Source of the DNA: an uncultured Acidimicrobiaceae bacterium
Lineage (GTDB): Bacteria > Actinomycetota > Acidimicrobiia > Spongiisociales > SHLN01
Direction of reading: 5' to 3'
DNA length: 64,000 bases
Assembly (NCBI GenBank): GCA_947259275.1
Contig: CAMYMH010000018.1
Span: 1 to 64,000, forward strand
Shown: piece by piece, positions 32,411 to 41,553 of the stretch
How the letters are laid out: every line of letters starts with the position of its first letter
How positions within the stretch are numbered: the stretch's first letter is position 1
Translations under genes and position numbers: made by a program
Notes under the pieces: model-generated
The model's input: only the letters and a program-made list of their open reading frames with translations
The model's database searches: none
Told to the model about the DNA's origin: nothing

Positions 32411-35340
32411 TAGCGGCTCCTGATCTCTTCGAGGGTTGGGCAGGGGTCGATGCGGTAGGTGTCGCATTCCCCGGTCGTGAAGCCACGAGTCGCGCCTGCC
32501 GCTGCCGAGGCAATGAGGTCCTCTGTCCGAAGTGACACGGTCGCCCAAATGCCGATCTTCCCACCGACCAACACCGTGTGCTCGTCGATCCAGTGGATGT
32601 CCGAAACGCTCGGCATCGGAATCGAAACCAGAGGGTCACCGCTATCGAGGTCAAACACGTGGAGACCGTTCTCATCCCCCAATGCGACGCGACGCAGGTC
32701 GTATTCCACACCTAATCCCCGCACCCGGCCGACATCCAAGGAGTGTTCTCGCGTCTCCCAGGTCGACGTGTCGGTAACGAAGAGCGCCAATCCATTCCAT
32801 ATCACGAGGGTGGATCCGTCCGAGTCGCCCCTGGGAAAGTCGGTTCCTTGCTCGACGCGGGCCAGCTCCTCGCCGGTCGCGCGATCCTCGACAATCAGAT
32901 CCCCTTGGTCCAGGTTCCCAACGACCCACGTGTCCGAGAAGCCATCGATGAAGTTGAACCGGCTCTCCGGGTTGTATTCGCCGACTGTGGCCAGGGTGAC
33001 CGCGTCGATAAGCGTGAACACGCCGTTCTCCCGAGCCATGAGTTCCGACCCATCGATCGAAGTAGCCACCCACAGGTCGGGGGCCAACGGTTCACCGGAA
33101 TCCATGCACAGCCCGTTCGTAAGGTCAACGACGCATCCGGCGACGAACGACTTCTCCCCCGTCTCTGGATCGACAACCGACCACTCGCCTGTCTGATCGT
33201 TCGTGAGGAAACGCCCTTCAGCCAGGGGCGAACCCCAGGGAAAGCCGGCGACCGAGTCGACGAGGGTCCCGGTCACCGTGTCGAAGAAGAAGGTCCTCGA
33301 CTCGCCGGTCTCTAGATCGATGCCCCAGAATGCGCCGAGACTCGACCCGACAACGAAACTGTCGGCGTTGACCCATCCATACGTGCCCAGATCACCGACC
33401 TGGTCGAAGCCGACGGTCGGGCTCAAATCCCACACCCTGACAACCCCACCGGCGTGCCCGGTATAGAGCCAGCGTCCGTCAAAGCTCATCGCCGTATCCC
33501 ACGTCGGTTCACTGCGGACTTCGAAAAGCTGGTCGCCGCTGGCGATGTCCCAAACGACAGTCGCCTCGCCTTGTGTTGGGGAAAGGAACACACCGGTGGG
33601 GCCCGAGAATTTCAGGCCGAGGTCGTTGGGAAACACCGGCAGAGGTGTGAGGTGATCGAGCACAGCTCCGGTCACGGAGTCGTACGCCACCAGGCCGTCC
33701 TCCGGGTTGAACGTGACGACGGTGGATCCATCAGCCGTGATATCTCCATACCCTCGAACGCCGTCGATGGCCTGCGCGGATGAGTAGCCGGGGAGGCCAT
33801 GAACCGTAACTTCGTTCTCGATGCTTGCGAACAGATACAGACGCTCCGATGCGTCAAATCGACTGATGAGACCTCGATGATCCTCGAACTCTGAGAGTGC
33901 GGCAGGCGCGTCGACGAGTGCCACCTGTTCGAAGGTCCGACCGTCGAGCACCTCCGCCCAGGTGCCTGCCGTGGTACCGACGCGTTCGCACAGTCCCAGC
34001 ACAGGGTTCACTACCAGGTGACTGCCGCTTGGTGACCAGCTTGCTCCCATCTGAGATGCGCACTCGGGGTAGTCGATCGTGCGGTCCTCGGTGCCGTCGG
34101 CGGTATCGAGGATGATCACTCGCCCCTCCCGAGTGCCTTCCCCTGTCTCAGACGCCCTCGAGGCTCCCACGGCGATCGTTGTCCCATCTGGGCGGTAGGC
34201 GACGGTCGTAAACCGGTCCGTGTCGGAGCCCTGGTATTCCCAGAGAAGCTCTCCCTCGGGGGCGGAACGCGCTTGCACCGATGCAACTCCGTCATCTGTC
34301 ACAACCAGAGTCGAACCATCGGGTGACACCGCGAGGCTCGTGTTCCCGTCGTGACCCGTGTCGATGACACGCACCAGCCGATCTTGCTGAATGGCCCGCC
34401 AGAGGGCATCGATGAGCTCCGCCGGTTGCTCCTCTCCGACGGGCGTCTCTTCGATCGCCTCGAGCGCGAGCAGAATCGACAGCTCCGGATCCTCATCGAG
34501 CACATTGACCGCTGAGGCGCCGAGTTCCCGAGCCCTCGCCAGAGCGGCGCTGCGGGTGGCTTCTTCGGCGTTGGCTTGGGCCTGCGCCGCGTTCTGTTCG
34601 GCGAGATCGGCGTTGGCGTCGGCCTCGCTGCGGGCCAGCTTCTCGGCGGCCGCGTTATCTCTCGCGTCGTTGCGTTGGCCGATGGCGAAGATCCCGGCTA
34701 CTACCGCGGCAACCGCAAGGACGGTGACAGCTATCCCAGCGCCCCAGGCCGTTCGGACGGTGCGACGGTGTTGGCGGACTTCCTCGGACTCCAGTTCATC
34801 CTTGGGGATCCCTCGAATCGCAGATGCCACATCGGCCACCGCGGCCGAGAAGGTCGGGTTCTTTAGGTCCAGATGCTCCTCACCCCGAGCGAACCGGAGA
34901 TCGACCCACCGGGGCTCCTCACTGAACACACCACTCAACGCTGGTGGCACGGATGAGCCAGCAACATCACCGTTCTCCCACCCAAACTCACCATCGGTAA
35001 CCACAGGGAGGATCCGATCAGCGGGTTTATTGGCTACCCAATGTTCGATCTCTTTGCCCACCCATTCAGAGGAGGCGGCATCTTGGGAAAGCAGGAGCAC
35101 AAACCAACCGGAATCGTTCAACGCCTCCGTTATCGAGGACCACAGATGAGGATTGGCCGCCAACGACGACTCGTCTCGGAAGATGCGGACTGCCCGGCGT
35201 TTCCACCACGGCTTGGCGAACCGCTGCAACCCCGCCTGCAACCGGGGAGCCAGCAAGTCATCGGCTGCATGGCTGTAGGAGATGAACCCGTCATAGGTCG
35301 CCGGAGCTGTATCGAACGTGGTGCGCTCGGCGGTATCCAT
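32410..35340 (-). CDS. TIR-transmembrane-beta-propeller protein 2 of 4
   Basis: 976 residues from ATG 35340 (MDTAERTTFD). The architecture matches the neighbours: TIR domain at residues 15-150 with Glu97 in SEWVGKEIEH, transmembrane helix at about 200-222, coiled coil to about 270, DPELSILLALEAIE, then a beta-propeller-like region and the shared C-terminal block CDTYRIDPCPTLEEIRSR. The overlap with gene 1 is TAATG. The TIR and helix are very similar to the other three, while the propeller is not. TIR domains can hydrolyse NAD+ or make nucleotide signals; activity has not been shown for this one. Confidence 0.85.
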   Translation of the reverse strand: MDTAERTTFDTAPATYDGFISYSHAADDLLAPRLQAGLQRFAKPWWKRRAVRIFRDESSLAANPHLWSSITEALNDSGWFVLLLSQDAASSEWVGKEIEHWVANKPADRILPVVTDGEFGWENGDVAGSSVPPALSGVFSEEPRWVDLRFARGEEHLDLKNPTFSAAVADVASAIRGIPKDELESEEVRQHRRTVRTAWGAGIAVTVLAVAAVVAGIFAIGQRNDARDNAAAEKLARSEADANADLAEQNAAQAQANAEEATRSAALARARELGASAVNVLDEDPELSILLALEAIEETPVGEEQPAELIDALWRAIQQDRLVRVIDTGHDGNTSLAVSPDGSTLVVTDDGVASVQARSAPEGELLWEYQGSDTDRFTTVAYRPDGTTIAVGASRASETGEGTREGRVIILDTADGTEDRTIDYPECASQMGASWSPSGSHLVVNPVLGLCERVGTTAGTWAEVLDGRTFEQVALVDAPAALSEFEDHRGLISRFDASERLYLFASIENEVTVHGLPGYSSAQAIDGVRGYGDITADGSTVVTFNPEDGLVAYDSVTGAVLDHLTPLPVFPNDLGLKFSGPTGVFLSPTQGEATVVWDIASGDQLFEVRSEPTWDTAMSFDGRWLYTGHAGGVVRVWDLSPTVGFDQVGDLGTYGWVNADSFVVGSSLGAFWGIDLETGESRTFFFDTVTGTLVDSVAGFPWGSPLAEGRFLTNDQTGEWSVVDPETGEKSFVAGCVVDLTNGLCMDSGEPLAPDLWVATSIDGSELMARENGVFTLIDAVTLATVGEYNPESRFNFIDGFSDTWVVGNLDQGDLIVEDRATGEELARVEQGTDFPRGDSDGSTLVIWNGLALFVTDTSTWETREHSLDVGRVRGLGVEYDLRRVALGDENGLHVFDLDSGDPLVSIPMPSVSDIHWIDEHTVLVGGKIGIWATVSLRTEDLIASAAAGATRGFTTGECDTYRIDPCPTLEEIRSR

Positions 35341-38300
35341 CAGTTCTCGTCAGCCTCAGCCGGGCACGGATCAATGCGGTAAACCTCACACTCGTCCGTT
35401 GTCAGGTCTCGTTTCAGGCGACTCATCGCGAGATCGATCAGCTCGTCGATGTCGAGAGTCAGCGTTGTCCACAGGCCTCCGGACGTCGCCACGGCAATGT
35501 GTTGATCGTCGAGCCAGTGCCCATCCGACGCCCCTTCCAGAGGAACCCGGTGAAGCTCGATCCCGGTCGCGAGGTCCCAGACTCTGACAAAACCATCCGT
35601 CCCACTGGTCATGAGCATCGAATCGTCTGGCGAAAACGATAGGCCGCGGATTGTCGCATCACCGGTACCAACCGATCGCGTAACGGTCCAGCTCTCCGTG
35701 TCATAGACAGATACATTTCCAGGCCGGTCCGAGACGGCGAGGGCCGCACCGTCGTGAGTCAGCTCAACCTTGAACCCTGTGAACGAACCGAGGACCTCGT
35801 GCGATTCAATGTCGAGCACCGTCAGCTCTTCGATGTTTTGACTACTCGTGACCGGTGTCCGGAGGTTGGAGACAACCACCCAGTCGCCCCCAAAGGCCTC
35901 GACACCACCGTGCGCTGGATCAAGCTGGTACTCGCTGATCGGATCGAGGGTTTCGGGATCGTACAGAAGCAACTCGCCGAAAGCCGAGGTAACCAGCAAC
36001 CGGTCACCAAGCGGGTTTAGGAAGAAGCGTTCGAGCGCAAACCAATCGCCTTCTCGATCGCTACACGGTCCCACAAATTGGGCAGTCGCAACCAGCATCA
36101 GGTCGGCGAAGTTCGCCCGGCACCCAACGATTTCTTCAACAGAACCGTCAGCCGGGTTCCACGCCACGACTGGTCCCATTTCGAAATCGCCTTCGAACTG
36201 ATTCCCGCTTCGCTCAAGGGTGACAATCCGCCCGTCGTTGAGGACGGCGGCCGGGGAGCCCACCGAGGTCGGCGACGATGCACCGCCCAGGATCCCGGTT
36301 CGTGCGTCGAACGTCCGGAACAACCAACCATTTTCGTCGTCGACCGTGAGAAGCGCACCATGCACCCCGTTGGCGGCCATGGCGTTTGCCTGCGCCCAAG
36401 CTCCGTGCAGAACAGTATTGAACTCACCCACCGATGCCCCGGACAAATCCCATGTACTGATCGCGTTTGATCCGAGGTGATACAGGATCTCCGACTCATC
36501 GTCGTAAGCGATGCCGCCCAGGAACGGGGCCTGGCCGGTCGCCGGCATTGTCTGCACCGGTTCACCGGTCGTGAGGTCCCACATGATGGTCGCATTCCCC
36601 GCGGAACCAGCGATGACCAAGTTGCCATCATCAGAGAACCGGATTGACGTGGGCGCGGCGGGAAGGCCGGTGAGGCGATCCATCAGCTCACCCGTAGCCA
36701 GGTCGTGAATTTGAACGCTCGGTGAGAAACCATGCGACGCAACGAGCGAACCGTCGGGGCTCAGCGCAGGATGAAAATGGTCGGGAAGCTCAGCGAGCAC
36801 CTCGCCGGTCGTCACATCATGGACCAGCACGCCGCCGTTAAAGGGGTTGGTTACCACCCGCTGTGAGTCGTCCGACCAAGAAGTAACCACAGAAATAGAG
36901 GAGAGGGGGAAGCTCGCCGACGGTTCGAACGTGTCACTATCGAGGAGAGCCAATCGCCATCGACCTTCCGGCCCCTCGCAGTTCGCCTCGTCACTGGTGA
37001 CGACCGGCCAGGCAGAACCGTCGGGGGACTGCGGGCCGAGAATGAATCCCGGGCAGGGTGCGAACTCGACTTCCGTTTTCAGCTCACCGCTGAGTGCGTC
37101 AAGGACGACCAAGCGACCCGGCCTGTCATCTGGTTGATCGGGCCGATTCACTGCTGGGAACCCGGGCGACGATGAGTCGACAAGACTGAACGCAAGGGTG
37201 CCGCCGTCCACCGAGAAGAACAACTCAGAGGGGAAATCGACCGTCGCGTCGTCGTTGTAGACCCACACTTCGTCCCAAGTTGATGTGTCGAAGACCCGAA
37301 CCGTCGCCGTTTCCGCAGACAGGACAGCGAATCGGGCGCCATCGGGTGAAAGAGCGCTGTAAGCGACCTGCTCACCACCCGGTATTGGGATCGTGTTGAG
37401 CAGGTTCGTGGAATGAGTGGCTTCCCGGAGAGCAACGAGGGACTCCACTGGAGGATCTTCTTCACCAGCAAGCGAGGCCAAGGCGAGGAGAATTGACAAC
37501 TGGGGGTCGACGTCAAGCGTGTTGATAGCCGCTCCAGCTAACTCACGAGCTTGAGCTAGCTGGGCGTTGCGAGTCGCTTCCTCGGCGTTGGCGTCAGCAT
37601 CCTGGCGGGCGACCGCCTCGGCGTCGGCATTCTCCTGGGCGATCCTGGCGTTCTCTTCTGCAAGAGCGGCGTTTTCGCGCGCATCGTTGCGTTGCCCCAC
37701 CGCGAAGACCGAGGCAACTACCGAGACAATGGCAAGCACTGCGAGTCCGATGCCGGCTGCCCAGGCGGTACGGACGGTGCGGCGATGTTGGCGGACTTCT
37801 TCTGACTCCAATTCATCTTTGGGGATACCGCGAATCGCGGAGGCCACGTCGGCCACGGCCGCTGAAAACGTCGGGTTCTTTAGATCAAGGTTCTCGTCAC
37901 CCTTTGCGAACCGCAGATCGACCCACCGCGGCTCCTCCCTGAACACCCCACGCAAGGCAAGGGGAACACTGGATCCGGCGACATCCCCGTTCTCCCAACC
38001 GAACTCCCCATCTGTAACAACCGGCAGCATCCGATCGGCTGGCTTGTTGGCTACCCAATGTTCAATCTCCTTGCCCACCCACTCCGATCCCGCAGCATCG
38101 GGAGAAAGAAGCAGCACAAACCAGCCCGAATCCTCCAAAGCTTCGGTGATCGAAGACCACAAATGGGGGTTGGCTGCCAACGATGACTCGTCCCGGAAGA
38201 TCCGCACCGCCCGGCGTTTCCACCACGGCTTAGCGAACCGCTGCAACCCCGCCTGCAACCGCGGGGCCAACAAATCGTCGGCTGCATGGCTGTAGGAGAT

Positions 38301-38360
38301 GAACCCGTCATAGGTCACCGGAGAGGCAGCAGCCGGAGCGGTCCGCTCAGCAGCGTCCAC
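35340..38360 (-). CDS. TIR-transmembrane-beta-propeller protein 3 of 4
   Basis: 1006 residues from GTG (MDAAERTAP). Same order of domains, with TIR Glu in GSEWVGKEIEHW. The C-terminal half has the clearest WD40 character of the set: IMWDLTTGEPVQTM and FVRVWDLATGIELHRV. It ends CEVYRIDPCPAEADEN, so its tail lacks the usual EIRSR. Gene 2's start overlaps its stop (TGATG), and its own GTG overlaps the stop of gene 4 (TAGTG). It may bind a different ligand from the others. Confidence 0.85.
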   Translation of the reverse strand: MDAAERTAPAAASPVTYDGFISYSHAADDLLAPRLQAGLQRFAKPWWKRRAVRIFRDESSLAANPHLWSSITEALEDSGWFVLLLSPDAAGSEWVGKEIEHWVANKPADRMLPVVTDGEFGWENGDVAGSSVPLALRGVFREEPRWVDLRFAKGDENLDLKNPTFSAAVADVASAIRGIPKDELESEEVRQHRRTVRTAWAAGIGLAVLAIVSVVASVFAVGQRNDARENAALAEENARIAQENADAEAVARQDADANAEEATRNAQLAQARELAGAAINTLDVDPQLSILLALASLAGEEDPPVESLVALREATHSTNLLNTIPIPGGEQVAYSALSPDGARFAVLSAETATVRVFDTSTWDEVWVYNDDATVDFPSELFFSVDGGTLAFSLVDSSSPGFPAVNRPDQPDDRPGRLVVLDALSGELKTEVEFAPCPGFILGPQSPDGSAWPVVTSDEANCEGPEGRWRLALLDSDTFEPSASFPLSSISVVTSWSDDSQRVVTNPFNGGVLVHDVTTGEVLAELPDHFHPALSPDGSLVASHGFSPSVQIHDLATGELMDRLTGLPAAPTSIRFSDDGNLVIAGSAGNATIMWDLTTGEPVQTMPATGQAPFLGGIAYDDESEILYHLGSNAISTWDLSGASVGEFNTVLHGAWAQANAMAANGVHGALLTVDDENGWLFRTFDARTGILGGASSPTSVGSPAAVLNDGRIVTLERSGNQFEGDFEMGPVVAWNPADGSVEEIVGCRANFADLMLVATAQFVGPCSDREGDWFALERFFLNPLGDRLLVTSAFGELLLYDPETLDPISEYQLDPAHGGVEAFGGDWVVVSNLRTPVTSSQNIEELTVLDIESHEVLGSFTGFKVELTHDGAALAVSDRPGNVSVYDTESWTVTRSVGTGDATIRGLSFSPDDSMLMTSGTDGFVRVWDLATGIELHRVPLEGASDGHWLDDQHIAVATSGGLWTTLTLDIDELIDLAMSRLKRDLTTDECEVYRIDPCPAEADEN

Positions 38361-41300
38361 TACCGACTCCGGATCTCATCAAGCGTCGGGCACGGATCGA
38401 TGCGGTAGGTCTCGCACTCTTGGCTTGTGAACGACCGGCGCAGTCGATCGCGGGTCTCACTCAGGAACTCCTCGGTCGACAGAGAAATGGTTCCTATGCC
38501 ACCCGAGGTCGTCCCGACCACTATGTTCAGATCGTCCAGCCAGTGAACGTCGGCCACGTTGGGCAGACCCATCTGCTGGACGACGCTTCCCGTTGCGACG
38601 TCAACGACTCGCAGACTTGCAAGGTCGGCGATAGCCAGCTTCGACCCGTCACTGTTGAAGGCAACGCTCAGAACGCGGGTTTCGGTGGTGATCGAGGCGA
38701 CTTCCTCCCAAGTGTCCGTATCGGTCACGACGACCGACAGAAAGTTGCGAACGCTGGCAACACTCCCACGATCCGGCGAGACTTCGATGTCGGACACGAT
38801 TCTGTCGAGCCGGTAGAGGACCTCGCCGGTGCGCAGGTCATAGGCAACGCCGCTGTCATTGAAGCCGCCGAAGATCCAAGACTCTCCGCTCACCGATCTA
38901 CCCCCAAAGCGCTCGGAGGAGCGATATGGGTCCTGGGCGCTTGGCTCCTCGTCCGGACCACTCGACGCCACCAGGTCCCCGGTTTCGGCATCGAAGGCTC
39001 GGAAATGCCCTGTGAATTGGGGCAACGCGCCTTGAAGTTCAAACCCGTAGGCAAGGACCTTGTCGCCATTGGGAGAAATGAGTACGCGGTAGTTCGGGGG
39101 CCCGCTGGCTTCGGCACAAAATCGATTGCCAGTGCTCGGGTCGGTCTCGCGTTCACAGTCAAACAACACGACCGACTCGCCCGTTGACGGATCCCATATG
39201 ACACCAGTCGTTGACAGCCGCCCCTGGGTGGCAGAGTTGCCAACGAGGACAGCGCCGAGGTCGGTCAAGACAAACTTGCCGTTGGGGAGACCGTGCTCCA
39301 CGGCCAAACCCTCCACAGGTTCGCCTACCAGCTCGCCGGTTGAACGATCGACGAACTGAGAGGCAATCGACTCCGAGTTCGGATCGCTGGTCGTAACCAT
39401 GCCCACGAGCTCGGGTCCAACCACGAAGCTGTTGAGTGTCCTGAAATCGTCATCGGCGAATGTGAACCCGCGCAAATCTCCGGAGATGTCCACACCAACC
39501 GGAGCCTCGCTCATGTCCCAGATCTTCACACCCGGCTCGTCACCGGTCGTATAGAGCAGTTGCGTCTCAGGGTTGTAGGAGGAGGAGATGAGGGGGCCTG
39601 TCGGGAGCCGATGGAGCAGCCGGTTGGTCGCCAGGTCGTAGACGAAGCTGTAGCGCGCGTCGGTTCCGACCACGCCGAGCCGCCCGTCTCTCGTGACTGT
39701 GACCGCGGGCATCCTGGGGGCGTCTGTCCCGTTATAGAGAACGTCCATCGTGTCTCCGCTAGCTGCGTCTACGATCCAAGCGCTGAACGCGGTGCCGCCG
39801 GTGGCGGTCGTCGAGTGTCCGAGCAGGTATCTGTCACCGGTCGGGTAGACATCCCCAAACCCCGTCGCCCCAGATCGAGAACGTGGTTCGAATGTCTCAG
39901 CTTCGAACGTGTAAATCACCCCCTGAAAGGAGGTGACATGAAGGGCGCCTGTGTCATCGAAGCGGGGGCGCAGAGCAACAGTGGCTTCCGGCACGTCCAG
40001 CGTCGCGACCCGGGCCCAAGTGGCCGTCTCGAAGACATCAATCCACGTATTTCCACTGCCGCGGTCACACCCACCGCCGCTCGATACGACCAGGAACCTT
40101 CCGTCGGGTGACCATTCCGGATGCCAGATCGTGGAGCATTCGTCGTAGGGGATCGTGTGCAGGGCTTCGCCAGTGTCGGCGTGGAGGATGACGACTCGGG
40201 CGAAGAGATCGTCCGCCTCCTCGGTCTGGAACGGATTGAGGAAGGATGTGCTGTCAACAATCAGCAGCGCCACGCGACCGTCGGGACCTATCGCTGGGAA
40301 GTCAAAGAAATCAACCGTGTCCTCTTCCACATATGTCCAGATCGGTTCACCGTTGGTCGCGTCCATCAGCACCAGTTCCCGCGGCCCGTCGAAATAGGCA
40401 AAGCGGGTGGCGTCTGGTGACAGATCGGAGTGCCAGAAGCCTCCATAATCCCACTCGTCGACCAGACGGTTGGCATCGCCAGCCCGCCATAGGGCATTGA
40501 GCACCTCAAGAGGAGGATCCTCGTCGGTGGGCGAACTATCGATTGAGTGAAGAGCGAGGAGCGTCGCGAGTTCCGGATCCTTGTCGAGCGCTGCCACTGC
40601 GGACGCAGCGAACTCGCGCGCAGTCGCCAGCTGCGCGTTCAGGTCCGCTCGACCAGCCTCATCATTGGCCCGTTCAGCTTCCTGGTTGGCACGTTCGGCT
40701 TCGGTCTTAGCGGTATCGGCGTTCTCCCTAGCGTCGTTGCGCTGGCCGATAGCAAACACTCCGGCGACAATCGCTGCGATCGCCAGGACCGTAACCGCGA
40801 TACCGGCGGCCCAGGCGGTGCGCACCGTGCGCCGGTGTTGGCGCACCTCCTCCGACGCGAGCTCGTCCTTCGGCACTCCCCTAATCGCGGAGGCCACATC
40901 AGCAAGCGCAGAGGAGAACTCCGGATTCTTGAGATCTAGGTTCTCGTCACCCCGGGCAAACCGCAGGTCCACCCAGCGGGGTTCTCCATCAAAAACACCG
41001 TGCAGAGCCGGGGGCACTGATGATCCTGCTACGTCACCATCATTCCAAGTGAATTCCCCATCGGTAACGACGGGCAGGATCCGGCCGGAATCCTTGTTAG
41101 CAACCCAATGCTCGATCTCCTTACCCACCCACTCCGAAGAAGCCGCATCGGGAGACAGGAGCAACACAAACCAACCCGAGTCGTCCAGGGCCTCGGCAAT
41201 CGAACTCCACAAATGCGGGTTGGCCGCCAGCGAGGACTCGTCTCGGAAGATCCGCACCGCTCGCCGTTTCCACCATGGTTTGGCGAACCGCTGCAACCCG

Positions 41301-41410
41301 GCCTGCAATCGGGGAGCCAACAAGTCATCGGCGGCGTGACTGTAGGAAATGAACCCGTCATAGGTCGTCGGAACCTGAAGCTCAACCGTGCCGCGCTCAG
41401 CAATATCCAT
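38360..41410 (-). CDS. TIR-transmembrane-beta-propeller protein 4 of 4 (first in operon)
   Basis: 1016 residues from ATG 41410 (MDIAERGTVEL). The TTG of the longer track entry adds eight residues and is less likely, because the paralogues start MDxAERT. TIR domain, SSEWVGKEIEHW, transmembrane helix GIAVTVLAIAAIVAGVFAIG, coiled coil with repeated EAERANQEAERAND-like heptads, DPELATLLALHSID, propeller, and terminal CETYRIDPCPTLDEIRSR. Upstream are 143 bp and then the SARP-cyclase regulator gene, so it is the promoter-proximal TIR gene. Confidence 0.85.
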   Translation of the reverse strand: MDIAERGTVELQVPTTYDGFISYSHAADDLLAPRLQAGLQRFAKPWWKRRAVRIFRDESSLAANPHLWSSIAEALDDSGWFVLLLSPDAASSEWVGKEIEHWVANKDSGRILPVVTDGEFTWNDGDVAGSSVPPALHGVFDGEPRWVDLRFARGDENLDLKNPEFSSALADVASAIRGVPKDELASEEVRQHRRTVRTAWAAGIAVTVLAIAAIVAGVFAIGQRNDARENADTAKTEAERANQEAERANDEAGRADLNAQLATAREFAASAVAALDKDPELATLLALHSIDSSPTDEDPPLEVLNALWRAGDANRLVDEWDYGGFWHSDLSPDATRFAYFDGPRELVLMDATNGEPIWTYVEEDTVDFFDFPAIGPDGRVALLIVDSTSFLNPFQTEEADDLFARVVILHADTGEALHTIPYDECSTIWHPEWSPDGRFLVVSSGGGCDRGSGNTWIDVFETATWARVATLDVPEATVALRPRFDDTGALHVTSFQGVIYTFEAETFEPRSRSGATGFGDVYPTGDRYLLGHSTTATGGTAFSAWIVDAASGDTMDVLYNGTDAPRMPAVTVTRDGRLGVVGTDARYSFVYDLATNRLLHRLPTGPLISSSYNPETQLLYTTGDEPGVKIWDMSEAPVGVDISGDLRGFTFADDDFRTLNSFVVGPELVGMVTTSDPNSESIASQFVDRSTGELVGEPVEGLAVEHGLPNGKFVLTDLGAVLVGNSATQGRLSTTGVIWDPSTGESVVLFDCERETDPSTGNRFCAEASGPPNYRVLISPNGDKVLAYGFELQGALPQFTGHFRAFDAETGDLVASSGPDEEPSAQDPYRSSERFGGRSVSGESWIFGGFNDSGVAYDLRTGEVLYRLDRIVSDIEVSPDRGSVASVRNFLSVVVTDTDTWEEVASITTETRVLSVAFNSDGSKLAIADLASLRVVDVATGSVVQQMGLPNVADVHWLDDLNIVVGTTSGGIGTISLSTEEFLSETRDRLRRSFTSQECETYRIDPCPTLDEIRSR

Positions 41411-41441
41411 CAGCCACTCGTGGCCAGTACCCAATTAAGGG

Positions 41442-41457
41442 CAAGGCCGGAGCCTTG
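41442..41457. promoter_or_regulatory. Hairpin in the leader of the TIR operon
   Basis: CAAGGC-CGGA-GCCTTG, a 6-bp stem in the 143-bp gap between the regulator gene and the first TIR gene. It could be a weak terminator of the regulator transcript or a leader element. A possible -10 (TATGTA on the minus strand, near 41500) lies upstream of it. I see no clear -35. Confidence 0.3.
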
Positions 41458-41553
41458 GATAACCGATGAACTGGCAACGGACTGCGGACATTCCCCATAC
41501 ATAATCGCTTCCTCGTCCTTACGCGAACCTACTGGAAACTTGGCATGTCGGCC

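Noticed and set aside
32410-32548. N-terminal extension of TIR protein 1 into the next gene
   Set aside because: It would overlap TIR protein 2 by about 140 bp. The start METTKGTSATD at 32410 matches the coupled TAATG layout of the array.
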